Assembly (NCBI GenBank): GCA_002633005.1
Contig: NMRA01000091.1
Location: forward strand, 118,204 to 182,203
Direction of reading: 5' to 3'
From: Phoronis australis
Lineage: Eukaryota; Phoronida; Phoronidae
DNA length: 64,000 nucleotides
In this document: in pieces, positions 1 through 12,572 of the stretch
Layout: the number at the start of each line of letters is the position of its first letter
How positions within the stretch are numbered: the first letter of the stretch is position 1
Notes under the pieces: model-generated
The model's database searches: none
The model's input: only the letters and a program-made list of their open reading frames with translations
Told to the model about the DNA's origin: nothing
Position numbers and translations under genes: made by a program

Positions 1-310
1 AGTCGAAAATACAATCAAGTTCTAGACTGTAATGACTTCATTATTCGGAATGTCGTTTGAGTTGACTTGCCTGATATGTGTCGTTGTTTCATATTTAAAA
101 AGGCCTTAGAAAATACATAAACACCGTGTGTTTGTTACGTGTCTGTCCACAATTAATTATTTTAAGTATCCTATAAGCAGTGTAATACCAAGACGAGTGC
201 AAAATCTGTAGGAATCAGGTTTTCATAAATATTGCGTATCTATTACCAGGGGCGGATCCAGGATTTTGAGTTAGGGGGGACAGGGTACAGGAATAACCAT
301 AATTTCGCAT

Positions 311-431
311 CATGAAGGGATATAAGGGGTCTCGAATTATTGGGTTTGTAGACTTTATTACTAAAAAACGGGGTTTGTCCAAGGCCTATGCATTGTGGAT
401 TCGTCCCCCGAGCCCTCCTGGGTGCGCGCAT
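311..431 (+). mobile_element. Family B fragment nested inside family A copy 1
   Basis: This stretch interrupts family A copy 1. It begins CATGAAGGGATATAAGG, runs through CTCGAATT and a TTTATTACTAAAAAACGG segment, and ends CCTGGGTGCGCGCAT. The same order of blocks occurs in the two full family B copies near 14.8 and 25.9 kb, which are 220-237 bp long, so about half the element has been lost here. No clean target duplication is readable at its edges. Confidence 0.55.
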
Positions 432-539
432 ATATGCTAGTCGGCAATTTTCATCCCGCACTGCCAACCAATTCGCATCCCGCACTGCCAAATGGGATCT
501 GGGAGAATAGTAGGGGGCCATGTCCCCCTTACCTACCCC

Positions 540-540
540 N
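540..540. other. Single-N assembly gap inside family A copy 1
   Basis: One N follows a C-rich run exactly where other family A copies have their CCCCTAAATCCGCC right end. The gap probably hides about 15-20 bases rather than one. Confidence 0.6.
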
Positions 541-700
541 ACTGATTACGAACTAACACAGCGCTGTAGACGCGGAGACCGAGTTCATAAAGGTGTTGTC
601 GTTGCTGGGCGGACATTAATTTAATTTTAACTCTTTTAAAAAAAGTAAAAGACAGGTATTGTGTAAAGGAGCCTGTACCCTTTGTGCTTTACGTCATTTC

Positions 701-758
701 ATGGGCAGCACACCATAGGGGGCTGGGGAGCTATAACCCCACAACTTTTTTCGCTTCC
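701..758 (-). mobile_element. Family E short palindromic repeat, copy 1
   Basis: The block CACCATAGGGGGCTGGGG followed by CTATAACCCC matches the reverse complement of the right half of the family E copies near 57.9 kb. The remainder is diverged and no target duplication is visible. Confidence 0.5.
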
Positions 759-761
759 ATT

Positions 762-877
762 GCCGTATACGACTTTTGGACCTCTTTATGCTCACCTTGT
801 GTGCCGTATACGACTGTGTATACTGCTTTTAGATCGATAAGTTCGTGAGTGGAGCACTTTCATTAGTTGTATACGAC
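762..877. repeat. Three scattered copies of GTATACGAC
   Basis: GCCGTATACGACT occurs at about 762 and 802, and a related TTGTATACGACGG near 866. Each contains the palindrome GTATAC. Nothing around them identifies a function. Confidence 0.4.
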
Positions 878-3800
878 GGTAAGCTAATAAACAGAAATCA
901 GAATGGTAGGATAAGGCTTTTACGCCTTAAAAGGGATATTTAGGTCTGTCGCGTTAACATGACAATGAAATGGAGTAATGATTGTTTCGGATTTCGGTCC
1001 CCGGTTTAATTTCACTGCTTTTTATTTCCACAAAGGCTTCTGCCAAAACCTTGTCTAGGACAAACCGGTCTTCTTCCTAAATATTGCAAACTGGTGTCAA
1101 CTTGAGTTTACGGTAACAAGAATGAACAAGAATGACACGGATGCTTTAGCTGGACTGCAATGAAAGTGAGGTGGTAAAAGAGTTAACTCGACTGAGAATG
1201 TGAACATAAGGCAAAGATTGTATGAATGAATCAGTCCAGTCCCGGTGGATATTGTTTACGTCTAGATTCGTGTCTCCGTGAATTGTCAGTGACTGTGCAT
1301 GATTAATCGTTTGATTTCACGGATCTTATCTGAAAAATAAGAAGAGTATTGAGCTGTGTCGAGCGCATATCATGTACTCAATCTTCTTGTCAGTTGTGAA
1401 TAGACACAGTCCTACAATTTGTAATTCACACCAAGTTTCGCAAATTGCACCTCTGAGACTTGACATTGCACAGATTCAAACGTACACGCACTCGAATGAC
1501 AGACATTATCAAATTACACATTACTGGAAAAACATATTTTTGTGGATAAACATTCTATCACACTGTTATCGGTTGACTTTTCTCAGACATTGTTTTGTTC
1601 TTTAAAACGATATATATTTCAAATACAGTAGTTTCAAGATAAACTCTGTCATACTCTGTCAAACTTGAATAAACATCTTACCAGAATTATTTGCCAGTTT
1701 AGTCGAACTTTTGTCGCAAAAACAGCGTTTCTGTCGAGTTGTTGGGAGAGTTTATTGCAATGTTTTGCGCCTAGTCACTAATTGTATTTTTATGTAATGG
1801 ATTTGCTCAGTAAGTTGTCACGATTTCGACAGCGTGGGTGGAGCAACACCTTTGGAGATTTTGTCGATATTTGGCCAGAATTGAAACGGAATCTAGTCGA
1901 AAATAAATAGACATATGGTCGCGGTCTGATGCACAGAATAGTTGTCGAGTTTCCACATTGTCCAACTCATTTTGAAAACTACTGTATGAGCTGATATGCT
2001 TAAGCAACCATTGCCAGACACCATTATGAGGATCTGTAAAACAAATAAATTAATGCTGTTATAATTTTTCTCATAGAGTACGTACAGGAAGATGATCACT
2101 GTTGATCTCTCTGATAGCATACTTTTTGTCTGTACTGGAAATTGAATGTTGCGCAATATCAAGTTTTAAGGGAATAAAAATCAATACTTTTAAATACACG
2201 TCGCCACAAAAAATGCAGGAATCACGTCAAAGTTTCACGCTATTAGAGAGCCTTGGCTACGCGTTAAACGCGAACGCCTGAGTAACTAGACGTCACGGTT
2301 TAACATTCGTGTATGCGTCGTGTTCCATTTCTTTGACTACACTCACTTCCAGTTAAGTGGTGGCACTGAACAGTTTGGCGGTCTTGGAAGATGACTTCGA
2401 GTAACTGGACTTGGTCATGTGAATGATAAACCACGAAACGCAATCAACTAAACATTTGAACAGTGTTGACATATATGACAGACGGGCAAGTAAAAGTTTT
2501 GTTTCGGGATGTTAATCTCCGTGTACTGTATGTACAATTTCGTAGTGGTGTTTATGATAGATCAAAATGTTTTTCTTCTGCGCCAGAAGAACCGGGGTGT
2601 AGGTGCTGGAAATAGATGGCAACCAGTTGGGGCGGTGGCGAATAAGATGGCAATCGGCGGGAGAGGTTAAAGCTACGACCGAGGTTACATCATAATACTC
2701 CACACCCCTTTGAAAACCACCAATTTATCACGTATAGAAGTTTCAAGATGTCATTTTTCTGATTCCAAGAATCATTTTCGGCAACAATGCAGACAAAAAT
2801 GTCTTAAATTCACAAACACTCACTTGATGTTTGCGTTGAACATTTCTGATCAAAGCATTTGCCTCATTTGCTTTCATTAAATAGTACCGAAATTGTGATG
2901 TCATTTTGGAACGAATCATGACCATACTTTTCCTGTATCACCCATCACCACCTGAGAAAAATCAGCAACGCCACGAGGGCCTGCTCAGCATAAGTGTCGC
3001 ATATGAAACCTTCAACCGAGAAACACACATGAACTAAGCTACGTTATCTCCTGAATGGTTGAATCTTCTAAAACATTAATAAGTTGCATCAATTCAACGA
3101 TCTTTTACGATAAAACGGCCATTAAAACCTACGCTGTGCACTAACTTACGCGAGATCAGCTGCCCCCCCCCCCCCACGTTGTTACCGCTGTGACTGCACT
3201 GAACTTGAAAATGGTCATCTATGTGACGTAGTAAACAAAGAATGCCGACGCACACGTTCGCGTTCGAGTTTAATGAGCAGCCGAAGGTCTCTATCATTCC
3301 GGTAAAAATGCCGTATTTTGTACCCAACTGCACTAGATGTTATGCAAGCATTTTATTCATAATGATTGTAATCAACCTTTAAAATAAACTCATGGCTAAG
3401 GGCCTGGAGAGATGAATTTGGAGAACTTTCGATTACGTCTTTACAAAGGAGCAACTTCGACGTTAAAGGCGCTTAGAACGAGAAAGCTCGTCAAAACATC
3501 TTGCAACGTCTACTACAGAGTTATTCACTTTTTCGGTGACAGAATTTCCAGAAAGAATCACAAATTCATCATTTTTAAAATACGCGCGAAGGAAAAACTC
3601 TGTAGTCACCACAGATTGTATTAATCTTCCCCACTTAGATAAATGTGCGCATGCCCTCGCAGTCATTCGACAAACAACTGACTGACGGGATTGATGTATA
3701 TCGGCAGATTGCCATGAATGATCGCACTCCGAATCTGAGGTCGACAGCACAGCATGAGGCGAGCCAGTGAAGCAAGCAATTTTCCAAGATAATCCCAAGT

Positions 3801-6645
3801 GCGTTTTAGAATATATTTGAATACTACAATTTATCATCAAGTGCTGTCTTTGCAATTTACTGCATTTTATTCTCGTGTCTCTATAACGCGCTATGTAAAA
3901 CTGGGCTTGCTTGCTCTGTCTGGTTATCCAGTTGAGCACGCGCTGGGCGTGCTCAACTCGAATCTCTGGACTCTTGTAAACATTCTGCCCATGTTTGTCG
4001 CTTTGAACTCTTTAGTTTAAGAGTTATGCATTTCAATTCCATGTAAAGAGATCAACAATAGAGTCTGTAAGCTCCTTTAAAAGAATACTGGCCAAATAAA
4101 CATCGACTTTATGGATGAAGACACCGCTTCGTATCTCTTTTGCTTTAGCACTTATACATTAAAATACGTTTCTTTAAGAATAATTTCCAAGATTGCTAAA
4201 TCAATTCTCTTTCAGAGATAATGATGATTTCTCTGCCCGTTGCGCTGACGACAGTCCCAGATGTTCTTACAGTTGCGACCTTTTTAATTTTATTGGCTGC
4301 AAGTCAATTAAGCACGCTGTTGTGTATGCAAACTAGATAAAATTTATTTCACTCAAATCAACGACTTTGCAAATTCCTTTAAGATTTTTATCGATGGTTT
4401 CACCAAGCTTTGCTTGTTTACGATTCGGCATAATCGTAAGTAAGTTGCAGAACTAGATTGATTGATTGACTGGGTGACTGATTGATTGGTGATACAAAAA
4501 AGATATAGGAAATGTATAGAATGCTTGTAAATCAGTGACATGCATATATATATATATATATACTATCGATTGACATATCGGTCTTGTTATTGTAAACAAG
4601 ACCTCTACAATAGAAATTAATAAGCGTTGCTTGCATTAGCTCTTTTTGTAGTTTCTCGTAATTTTTTGTTTTGTCAAAACACTACAAAAATGACCGAGTA
4701 TCCACAGCATACCCTTAGGCAATATTATCACTCGATCGCTCTCAGGCTTTGCTAATTAATTGTTTGTCTTTTGAAGCATGGCTTTTGATCAACGCTCTTC
4801 TTCAGCTGTTTGGTTTCAATTAAAGGAATGCTCACAACGCGTGCTAACAAGCTCATGAAGAATACTATGGAATTGGATTCAGTAGCTTAAACTGGCACTA
4901 TATCAAGAAAAATCACATCAATCTGTTAAAGCTGCCGCTGTTTAGTTGGCAAGAATACGAAAATCGAATTAGGCCTTTTAGAATCATGGAATTCACTACT
5001 TGAATAAATTCGCCATTATTCTTGAAAACGAGGCATCGTGTCCTAACATGGTCCTGCATGTGTGGAACACGCCCACTTTCCTGTTTGCATTGTTAAAATT
5101 GAAGCTAAAACGAGGCGTTGTGTCCGAAACAGCAATGCGCAACAATCATTTTTGCAGCGCCACCAACGTGTGCAAGTAGGTCTCATAATATTCCTTACCA
5201 CGATGGGATTTTATTTCCGATACCCACCCAATTGTCACTTACCGGCGTTGGGATTGGCTATTGGGCACAGTTACACTGTATCCGAACGGAATAAGCTAGG
5301 AAATAAGCTTACTCGGCCCAGCTGGCATTTTCGGAATTTACGAACTTTCCTATTTTTCCGGTTTGAGGAATTGTTATTTTCAATAATTTCCTTTTTGATG
5401 GAAATCGACTAAAAGTACTTTGTAACTAAATGTCTCGAATCGACCAGAAATTTGTTAGAAAGGTAATGTTCCTTCTTGTTGATTACTTATACAGCTGATA
5501 GAGAGCGCTTTTGTGAACCTTCGTTTTATGGCTGATCGGACTCGTAAAAAATGCGCGTCTGAATTTTGTAAGCAGAATAAACCAAGTTATGCTCATCTCA
5601 TGGTCTTGAGATTAGGAGGACAAGCTGCCGTGTTCGAGCCTAAGTTGACGTGTGGCAGGTATATCTGATAACATTGGGGATCGTGAAATATTTCCACATT
5701 TATAGGGAGAGGACTGTGAGTCACTAGGTTTGTGCAGTAATTATACCTTAATGAATTTTAATATTAAAAAGGTACTCATTGACGTGTTGATTGGAGGAAC
5801 ATGTCCCGGTTGGCACAAACGAGCCCTAAAACTGTTATGCGTCAGCGGGTGCAGCGACAGTGCTTGGAATGATACTCCATGCTCTCCACTCAGGCAACAC
5901 TTCATTTGTTGCAGATGGGAGATTACAAATCCTTTTGTTAGCAAAGCGTGGTGCCATAACTCTGTGTTGCAACCTGAGTACACGTGCAAAGGGGTTAACC
6001 TGGGGTACATGTCTGATTGTGATGCTACACCACTAACACTTCCTTTCCTAATGACCAAGTCGACTGGAAAGCACCGGTTACTGCAAATCGCTAAACAAAA
6101 CTCTTTTTGGTCACTAGTTTAACTAGTTACGGCAAAAACAATACATTTGATTTTGAAAAATACGTAAAAGCCACATGATCCAACACATCTTTCAGCAAGT
6201 CGAACTCATAGTCGGCGTAAAACAAGAAACTCAGATTAATTACTTTCAATTGACATACGATCCCTAAGGGAATTTATATAAACCCAAGATCCTACAAAGC
6301 GACCACAGTCTACGTTCGTGTATTAATGTACTGAATTAATTCATTGACATTTTAAAATCATTTTAATATAAACAGCTTTACCTTTCCCATCCGTCCTCCT
6401 TAATTGTGGTGTCAGTGGTTTACGCAGTGATTAGCTCCTAAAGATTTCAGTAAAATCATCCCCCACCAGAAGATTTTTGGAAAGCAGATTTGGTATTACT
6501 TCAACACACCGTTATAAAGGTTAATAGGTTACTTCAGGTTGAAAACACACACGTGGTACAGTTGTATGGTGATATGTTCTTCAAATTTCGACTTCGAATT
6601 ATTTGCATATGCCACTAGCTATGGGAACGTTGGGATGAAGAGTGA
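878..6645. other. Stretch without recognised genes or elements
   Basis: I see only unassigned single-copy-looking sequence. Minor items are a C homopolymer at about 3162-3175, a short GATT-type tandem at about 4458-4490 and a TA dinucleotide run at about 4543-4562. A 158-codon minus-strand frame (3463-3939) and a cysteine-rich 130-codon plus frame (5730-6122) were inspected. Neither has a recognisable domain, and their composition does not stand out. Confidence 0.5.
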
Positions 6646-6750
6646 AACTTACATGTGTGCGGGTGCGATACTTACATGTGTGCGGATGCGATCAATGAGA
6701 TATATAACTTACATGTGTGCGCGTGCGATACATGTGTGCGCGTGCGATAC
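6646..6750. repeat. Imperfect tandem array of ACATGTGTGCG units
   Basis: Four units read ACATGTGTGCGNNTGCGAT, three preceded by ACTT. Spacing is about 23, then about 40, then about 19 bases, so the array is irregular, with one insertion and one shortened unit. It is a microsatellite-like block without coding evidence. Confidence 0.7.
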
Positions 6751-7047
6751 CCTCTTCAGTCCTATGTAAGTGCTGATTTTTAGTCTTACACTCAATATAT
6801 ACATGTAAACGATTTATTGCGTTGTAACGATCGAGGACAACTAACAAGGTAACTGAGGCTGGATAATCAAGGGCACAAATTGGTCAACTCAACTAATTTA
6901 AGTCAAGCTACATTTCACCTCTGTTCAAGAATATAACGTGAATTTTTAACCGAACCGCGCTTTGACTTTAAAATATCGTCGTGATCATCATCAGCTCTTG
7001 AATTGTTGTTGAATGAGCTGGCAATCCAAGTCACAGACGATGCGTAT

Positions 7048-7065
7048 ACATGTAGGCCTACATGT
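7048..7065. repeat. Perfect 18-bp palindrome ACATGTAGGCCTACATGT
   Basis: The sequence is exactly self-complementary. Related pieces (CTACATGTAGGCC near 44640, TACATGTAGG near 53013) occur elsewhere in the window. Such palindromes are common as repeat debris in marine invertebrate genomes; no function is inferred. Confidence 0.75.
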
Positions 7066-7437
7066 GCAAAGACAAATTCACGAAGTTAAGGTTAGTCAGC
7101 GTCTTCTTGATTCGCTGATGGTTCACCGAAGCTCTTGTTGGTAAGGCAGACACTGCAGTACGACGTTTCTGCTCATGTTAAATGATTTTTTCCGACCATA
7201 CTAGGTTCTTTTCTCGTAACCGAGATCCCAGCTGTCTCCAAAATGCTGTAAAATCCCCATTTAGAGTTTTAAGACTAACATTATTCTTGAAACCGTATGT
7301 TACATACGGCCTCGTGTAGTTTTTTCAAATTCACAACAGGTGGCGAAAGTATAGTTTGTATGATCATCTGTGTCAAAACCCAACACCTGCATAATTCCTG
7401 TCCAAGTTAAGAGCGAAGACCATAAACTTACTTTGTG

Positions 7438-8428
7438 TTCATGAAAGGGCGTTTTCTGAATTTTCGTCTTCGGCCTTAACTTAGCCCAAATTTCGGTCTT
7501 ACTTGGACAAAATTTTTGGGACCTTGTTGAGCGGGAGCGTCAATTCAAAGTCAATTATCAGATAAACTAGACTGTGTCATCTAGCAAAACTATACATTTT
7601 CTGAAAGACAAAACAGCATGAATTATAAAAATACACTTGATATTTACGAATCATTGTTATTATAACGTGACCATCTTGTTAAGTCATAATTTGATTTTTA
7701 ACAAAAGTACATTTATACCACAAGGACCCCTTAGTGAGACCTTTTTAAATGAAGACTTAGCGATATTTCTAAAAACGCTGGTCAGGAATTTTCATTTACT
7801 CATTTAGTTTTGTTTCTACGCCAAATTAACACGCAAAACGTAAGACATTTTTGTAAGATGTTCAGGGGATCTCAATTTTGTTTAACGTGCAATTCGAGTG
7901 TGATGTGTGTTTGGCACTTGATTTTACACACTGTGCGGACTTCCAATACTGTTTAAGGGTTGGTTTACCGACTACATCTTTCTATGCTGTGTAGACCACG
8001 TTGACTCAGTATTATGCCGACTTGGTGAATGAAAGAACTGTGAATTGCTGGCACATGTGGAACTGCGCATGCCTAGCGAGAGATTCGATCTGAGTGACTG
8101 CTCCGTGCTCCGTAGTAAACAAATTTCCACGCGGTTGGGATGTGTCCGGGAAATCGTTTTTTTACCATAAACAGGCAAGGTGTTGATTTTAAAGTTAATT
8201 AGGAATGAAGATAAAAGATTTATCCTAATAGGCATTCAAAAATATTTCAAAGTAAGGTTCTACATATCCTGAAGACTTTTAAGTCTTAAAAGGCCAAATA
8301 TGACTTAATTGTCATGAAACGGCCTTTTCTGAATTCTCGTCGTTGGTTTTAACTTGGCCCGATTATTGGTCTTAACTTATGTAAACTTTTGCTCTTAAGT
8401 CTTAGGTCACTTTTCCTGAAACGGGTGT
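7438..8428. repeat. Two direct copies of a TCATGAAA-containing repeat (family R)
   Basis: Segments at about 7441-7518 and 8311-8395 align over about 80 bases: a TCATGAAA start, then TTTTCTGAATT, TCGTC, TTAACTT, GCCC and GGTCTTA in the same order. The second copy sits in a larger unit (about 8268-8428) with AGACTTTTAAGTCT at one side and CCTGAAACGGG at the other. Related words occur near 25202-25422 and 47530-47650. Boundaries are uncertain and no TSD is seen. Confidence 0.5.
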
Positions 8429-8617
8429 GACTATCCTACAGAATTTACAGTATACTTGTCTATGTATTACACAGCTAATAGGGTGTTTAGACTTTGATCA
8501 AATTGAATAAGTCCTTAACCATTAAACAAATAACTAACAAAGTATTTACAGCACTGGACTTTCGAAAGTTAAAAAAAGGAAACCGGTTGCGTCTTCGTGG
8601 CTAAGAACGACGTTATT

Positions 8618-8859
8618 ATGGGCCCCGGAAAGGGAAAAATAGTGAATAGAAAAATCAAACCGGGCACTTAGTAGCTAGTTCCGTCCCTTGTCTTCCGGCA
8701 GGTTTGATTTTCCAAACAGGTTTGATTTTTAAGAGTTATTTTTGATTTTCCAAACACGATTGATTTTTACGAGTTAGGGTTGACTTTGGAAACAGGATTG
8801 ATTTTTGCGAATTAGGTTTGATTTTTCTATTAACTATTTTTGCCCTTCCCGCGGCCCAT
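8618..8859. mobile_element. Inverted-repeat element carrying a 38-bp minisatellite
   Basis: Two arms of about 45 bases face each other. The left arm starts at 8618 with ATGGGCCCCGG and continues through AATAGAAAAATCAAACC. The right arm (about 8814-8859) is its near-complement, ending GCGGCCCAT. Between them lies an array with a 38-base period. I see no target duplication or reading frame, so this would be non-autonomous if mobile. Foldback elements with internal tandem repeats are known from molluscs and other invertebrates; membership in any such family is inferred. Confidence 0.65.
8702..8828. repeat. 38-bp minisatellite, about 3.4 copies
   Basis: Units contain TTTGATTTTCCAAACA followed by a GATTGATTTTT block. 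Starts at about 8703, 8741, 8779 and 8817 give a 38-base period. The last unit runs into the right inverted arm of the enclosing element. Confidence 0.75.
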
Positions 8860-11800
8860 GCGCAATGGTGCTTCCCACCAAGCGTCAAAAGAGTGAGTTT
8901 TGTACCATGGCGGACTCATAGGCATAGATATCCATCCCTGAAAGACTAGAGCTCTAACCAGCGGTGTAACTAAAGCTCTTGAAACCTGGTAAATAATGCT
9001 AGACCTCCCAACAAGGGCACAGATTCGTTTCACTTCGACGATGGATTAGTACCGGAGCATTATTCTTCATAAGCTTAGTCTCCGCGTATACTGCACCTGG
9101 TGTTTGTCGTGAAATTATAGCAGTGATGAAACTTTATCCTATAGATTGCTCACTTGTCTTCGCAGAATACTTCTTCTAGGATACTTAGAACAATTCATTA
9201 CGTACAGAATAACAACAAAATGACAATCAGACCCTGTGTTATATATTCTTTACAGCGTTTTTAACTGCAAAAGTATACGACACCTGTCAGGGCAGTCAGC
9301 TCACGTGACTTTCCAAATAAGGAAGCTAGTACAGTCAGGAACTTGATTTTGTGTGCACAAGGATGTGTGTGTCAATATTCCAGTCAACTTGTTATTGTCA
9401 CGCGTCATTTTGGGCCCACTGGCAGGGTTTAAACTCCGAACTCAAACTAGACTAAGACTCAGACTTGAAACCATAGTTAATCAATTACGTTGGAAGTTCA
9501 AATTTGTAAGCTTATTGGAAGCGTTCCATGCATGCAATTGGTCAATATTCGAGCCTAGTTTCGAGTGTCAGAAATAGAACTCCACGCAAAGGTTTAGAAA
9601 TGCTTTCCGCTATTCCGTAACATTTACTGGCATTTTCCGCATGTTTCATCGACAAAGCAAACTTCTAAAACTTCTTCAAAAGAAGGTGCACACAGTTGTG
9701 ACTAATTGGACCCTACTTGAGTCTCTAACTCGATATTTTGTGGAGTTTTAGTAAATCTCTATGTTAAGAGGCACACCTACACTAAAGTTAAAAAGGTAAT
9801 TCACGTTTCTAATTTAAATTATTATGAAAAGCCAATGTGCTTGGTATTTCAAACGAGTGAAATAAAATCAACCCTTCTCCACAGTCACTGGAAAATACAT
9901 GCATGCAGTGTCTCAAGGGGGTCTGAATTTCCTGGTAAATTTCAACTGCCCACTCGCTTGTAGTAAAGATTTAAAGTTGCAGAATCGTTCTTTTGACATC
10001 TTTGATTAGTTTTGAATTGCTTGGAATTGCAAAAAGATAGTAGTACACCAGGTTTCATAAAGTTTTGATTTTTTCAACAAATACTTCGGTCTATTTTTTA
10101 AAATAAACTTTCACAAAAGTAACCCGGTCCTACAGCAACAGCTAATACACCTGCCCACTGTATGGATTTGAGCATGCTCAGAGTGTGTGCCTCCGCGTTT
10201 GTATAGACCTATGCACGCGCCAAAATACGGAGGCCGCCACGTGACCAAGCGACGTAAAGGTGCGGAAGCTAGTGCAGTTCACCAGCGATAACGTAGAGTT
10301 GAAACATATTTAAACTTTGTATCATGGTGGAGTCGCAGTCTCATTACCAACGTCACCGGCTATAAGTTAGTATTTTGTAATATTGCAGGGCTCTGTTTAC
10401 AAAACTAACTCAAACAGATAAGATTTTGCCTGCTTCAGACTTGTGACTCGGGAGACTAGCAGAGCGCCTACAGCAGGCAATGTAATGCAAATAATTTACA
10501 TGCCTGTTTGATTTTCCAACAATACACTTGAATATAAGTACCTTCACTGGTTATTTATATTCCCGTCATATTCCCGACTCCCAAAGCATGAACAAATTTC
10601 ACAGTGGTGAGAAAAGGAAACTACATATGTCTCTACTGCTATTCTTGAATGATAGCAATAGATAGCGATGACGTGTACTGTATAATTTTTTAATTTTTTT
10701 CTGCGCGATGTCTAAATATTCAAACTTAACACAAAAAAACCGACGTCATGATGATGACACCTTTTAAAACTTTATCTGTTCCCAAATTTCAAAACTTTTA
10801 TTTTTCTTTTAATAATACTTAGTCGTGGGAAGGTATCGCACCCGGTCGCCACCTCGGTACGATATCAACTCGCTGACTTAAAACTCCACTTTCATATCAA
10901 AATAATTCATGTAAATCGATATTAATAAGCGATTTGAGCCATCTTTTTATTGTTAGAAGTGTAGGCATTATTCATATATTTTGTAGTTTGCGGATGTTCA
11001 CTGCAAATTGATTGTTCCACGCATACATGTTCTTCTGGTTACTGCGACAGCCCACTACGACACATTAACTTCTACCACTTTTTAGTACGTTATAGTTTTT
11101 CAGTTCTTTTCACTCTTTCAAAACTCATAGCACACCTCTGGGTAGAGTTCAGTAACCATAAGACCAACGCTAGGACCTCGCTAAATTCTTGCCAAAATCA
11201 CTTGTTCTTATTTAAAGCACACGACAATATCCCTCGTAATCTCGCGAAGTATTGCTTTATTGGGAGCTTCTAGCGTTACTGAACTTCACCCTGTTTTCAG
11301 CACCTTAATGGCGAACGATAGTAACGACAACGTTGGTCCAGGGTAGCTATAGAATTAGGTAGAATAAACAAGTCGATTTTTACATTGCGCCGTATGGGGA
11401 TCCGACACTTAAACGCAAATTTCCCCTAAAATAGTGTCTAAATGGCGAAAACAGCACTTTTGATAATAAAATTATGGACATAGAAGTGTGCAGGTTGCTG
11501 ATAAGCCCGTATCTCGGCTTGACGATACCAGTTGTGATCGGCCACAGCAACAAATTGCAACCGTAACGGAATTAAAGATTTAATTGAATACTACGGTTGT
11601 TCTAACTTGTCTCACGCTATAAATACTGGCCATGGGGTGGAGTTTATGAATACGTCACTTGCTCATGCTCTTGTAAATTAACGGACTAAAACTAAAATCG
11701 TCGACTTTTTAATGCGCTGCAAAATAGAGAACAGGGGGAATCGTGTTTAGCAACATTTTGAAAATCTAGCTCTTACCTACCACCTACTTACGTGGGAAAC

Positions 11801-11930
11801 GCACGTGAGTTGTTTTTTAATCTATCTAATTACATATTCAAGGTGATGGACGAGACCTTGGATTAGGCTAAGCGTTGGCTAACCTTGAGCTCGCGTATAA
11901 AAATTCGTCAAAAGAGAGCCATTTGACCTA
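8860..11930. other. Stretch without recognised genes or elements
   Basis: No frame longer than about 75 codons and no repeat that I could pair with another place in the window. A GC-richer patch near 10190-10260 contains a CACGTG E-box but nothing that identifies a promoter. Confidence 0.5.
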
Positions 11931-11935
11931 TATCA

Positions 11936-11971
11936 GGAAGAGATAACCAGGAAGGGACAACTGTTTTAGGC
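11936..11971 (+). repeat. Conserved block shared with 17833-17860 (inverted)
   Basis: A 28-base core starting AGGAAGAGATAACC and ending GGGACAACT is identical to the reverse complement of a block 5.9 kb away. Both copies are followed, 250-300 bases downstream in the same sense, by a hairpin containing ATGCAAAT. This suggests two diverged copies of one element of about 300 bases. Confidence 0.6.
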
Positions 11972-12186
11972 ATTTTAACGTGATTTCAAACGTGATTTTA
12001 AAAGTAAATGTTCAAGTTATATGGAATCCAAGCATTAGTTTTGAAAGATTAACTCTTTTAGCTATAAAATCACACCGCTTTGGTCCTCAAAGACTGCATA
12101 TTACTGGCACTGGGATGCTTTGAACGTGACATGCTTTACCCTTACAAAAGATGCCTCTTCCCAGGCATGTACTCGGGCATGAGCCT

Positions 12187-12240
12187 CTTTTTTGAACCAA
12201 CAGATGTCACTTATATATGCAAATGAGGCTCGCATCTCCT
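12187..12240. repeat. Hairpin with an octamer-like ATGCAAAT
   Basis: GAGCCTC near 12182 pairs with GAGGCTC near 12226, enclosing ATATGCAAATGAGG. The other copy of the 11.9-kb repeat carries a comparable hairpin. A regulatory role is possible but not shown. Confidence 0.4.
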
Positions 12241-12273
12241 ACGTCATATGACGTCATACGATGTCATACGACG
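12241..12273. promoter_or_regulatory. Array of CRE-like ACGTCATAYG units
   Basis: Three 10-base units (ACGTCATATG, ACGTCATACG, ATGTCATACG) stand head to tail and are followed by ACG. TGACGTCA, the full CRE/ATF palindrome, spans the first junction. The block may simply be a short tandem repeat, because no promoter or transcript is identifiable beside it. Confidence 0.4.
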
Positions 12274-12572
12274 CAAACTTCCAATTTGAACCCTCCGGTG
12301 CCTATAGCGAATGACTTGAAACGCAGTTCTACCTGATTGGGCAGATCTAAGAAAATTAAGAACTCACACAAGTCAATTTTCAAAGAACATTGAATGGTTT
12401 CACATGAAAATGCATTTAATTGTATTTGGATACGCTTGCATATGTGTAAGCGTGGACTTTGTCATTTTGTTTAAATCCAGATTTAGAAGCAGGTGTTAGA
12501 CAAGAAATTAGCTGCTCCCGCCACGGCCGGGTGGCAGGTGTCGTGGCGTCCGAGTCGCCGGGAAGTCCGATC

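Larger units (their letters stand above)
247..544 (+). mobile_element. Family A miniature element, copy 1 (hAT5-like), with nested insertion
   Basis: The element starts CAGGGGCGGATCCAGG and ends in ACTG. A 5-bp direct repeat ATTAC flanks it at 242-246 and 545-549, fixing both ends. Other copies end in a CAGTGGCGGAT inverted repeat; here that end is reduced to the last four bases because a single N at 540 replaces the rest. A segment at about 311-431 is not family A but a shortened family B copy. A 24-bp unit ending CCCGCACTGCC is doubled near 466-492. It has no coding capacity, so it is non-autonomous. Ends and TSD length fit hAT elements with 5-bp duplications; that assignment is inferred. 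Confidence 0.8.

Noticed and set aside
5730-6122. Cysteine-rich 130-codon frame as a secreted peptide
   Set aside because: There is no signal peptide, the cysteines show no regular spacing, and a 105-codon frame lies on the opposite strand.
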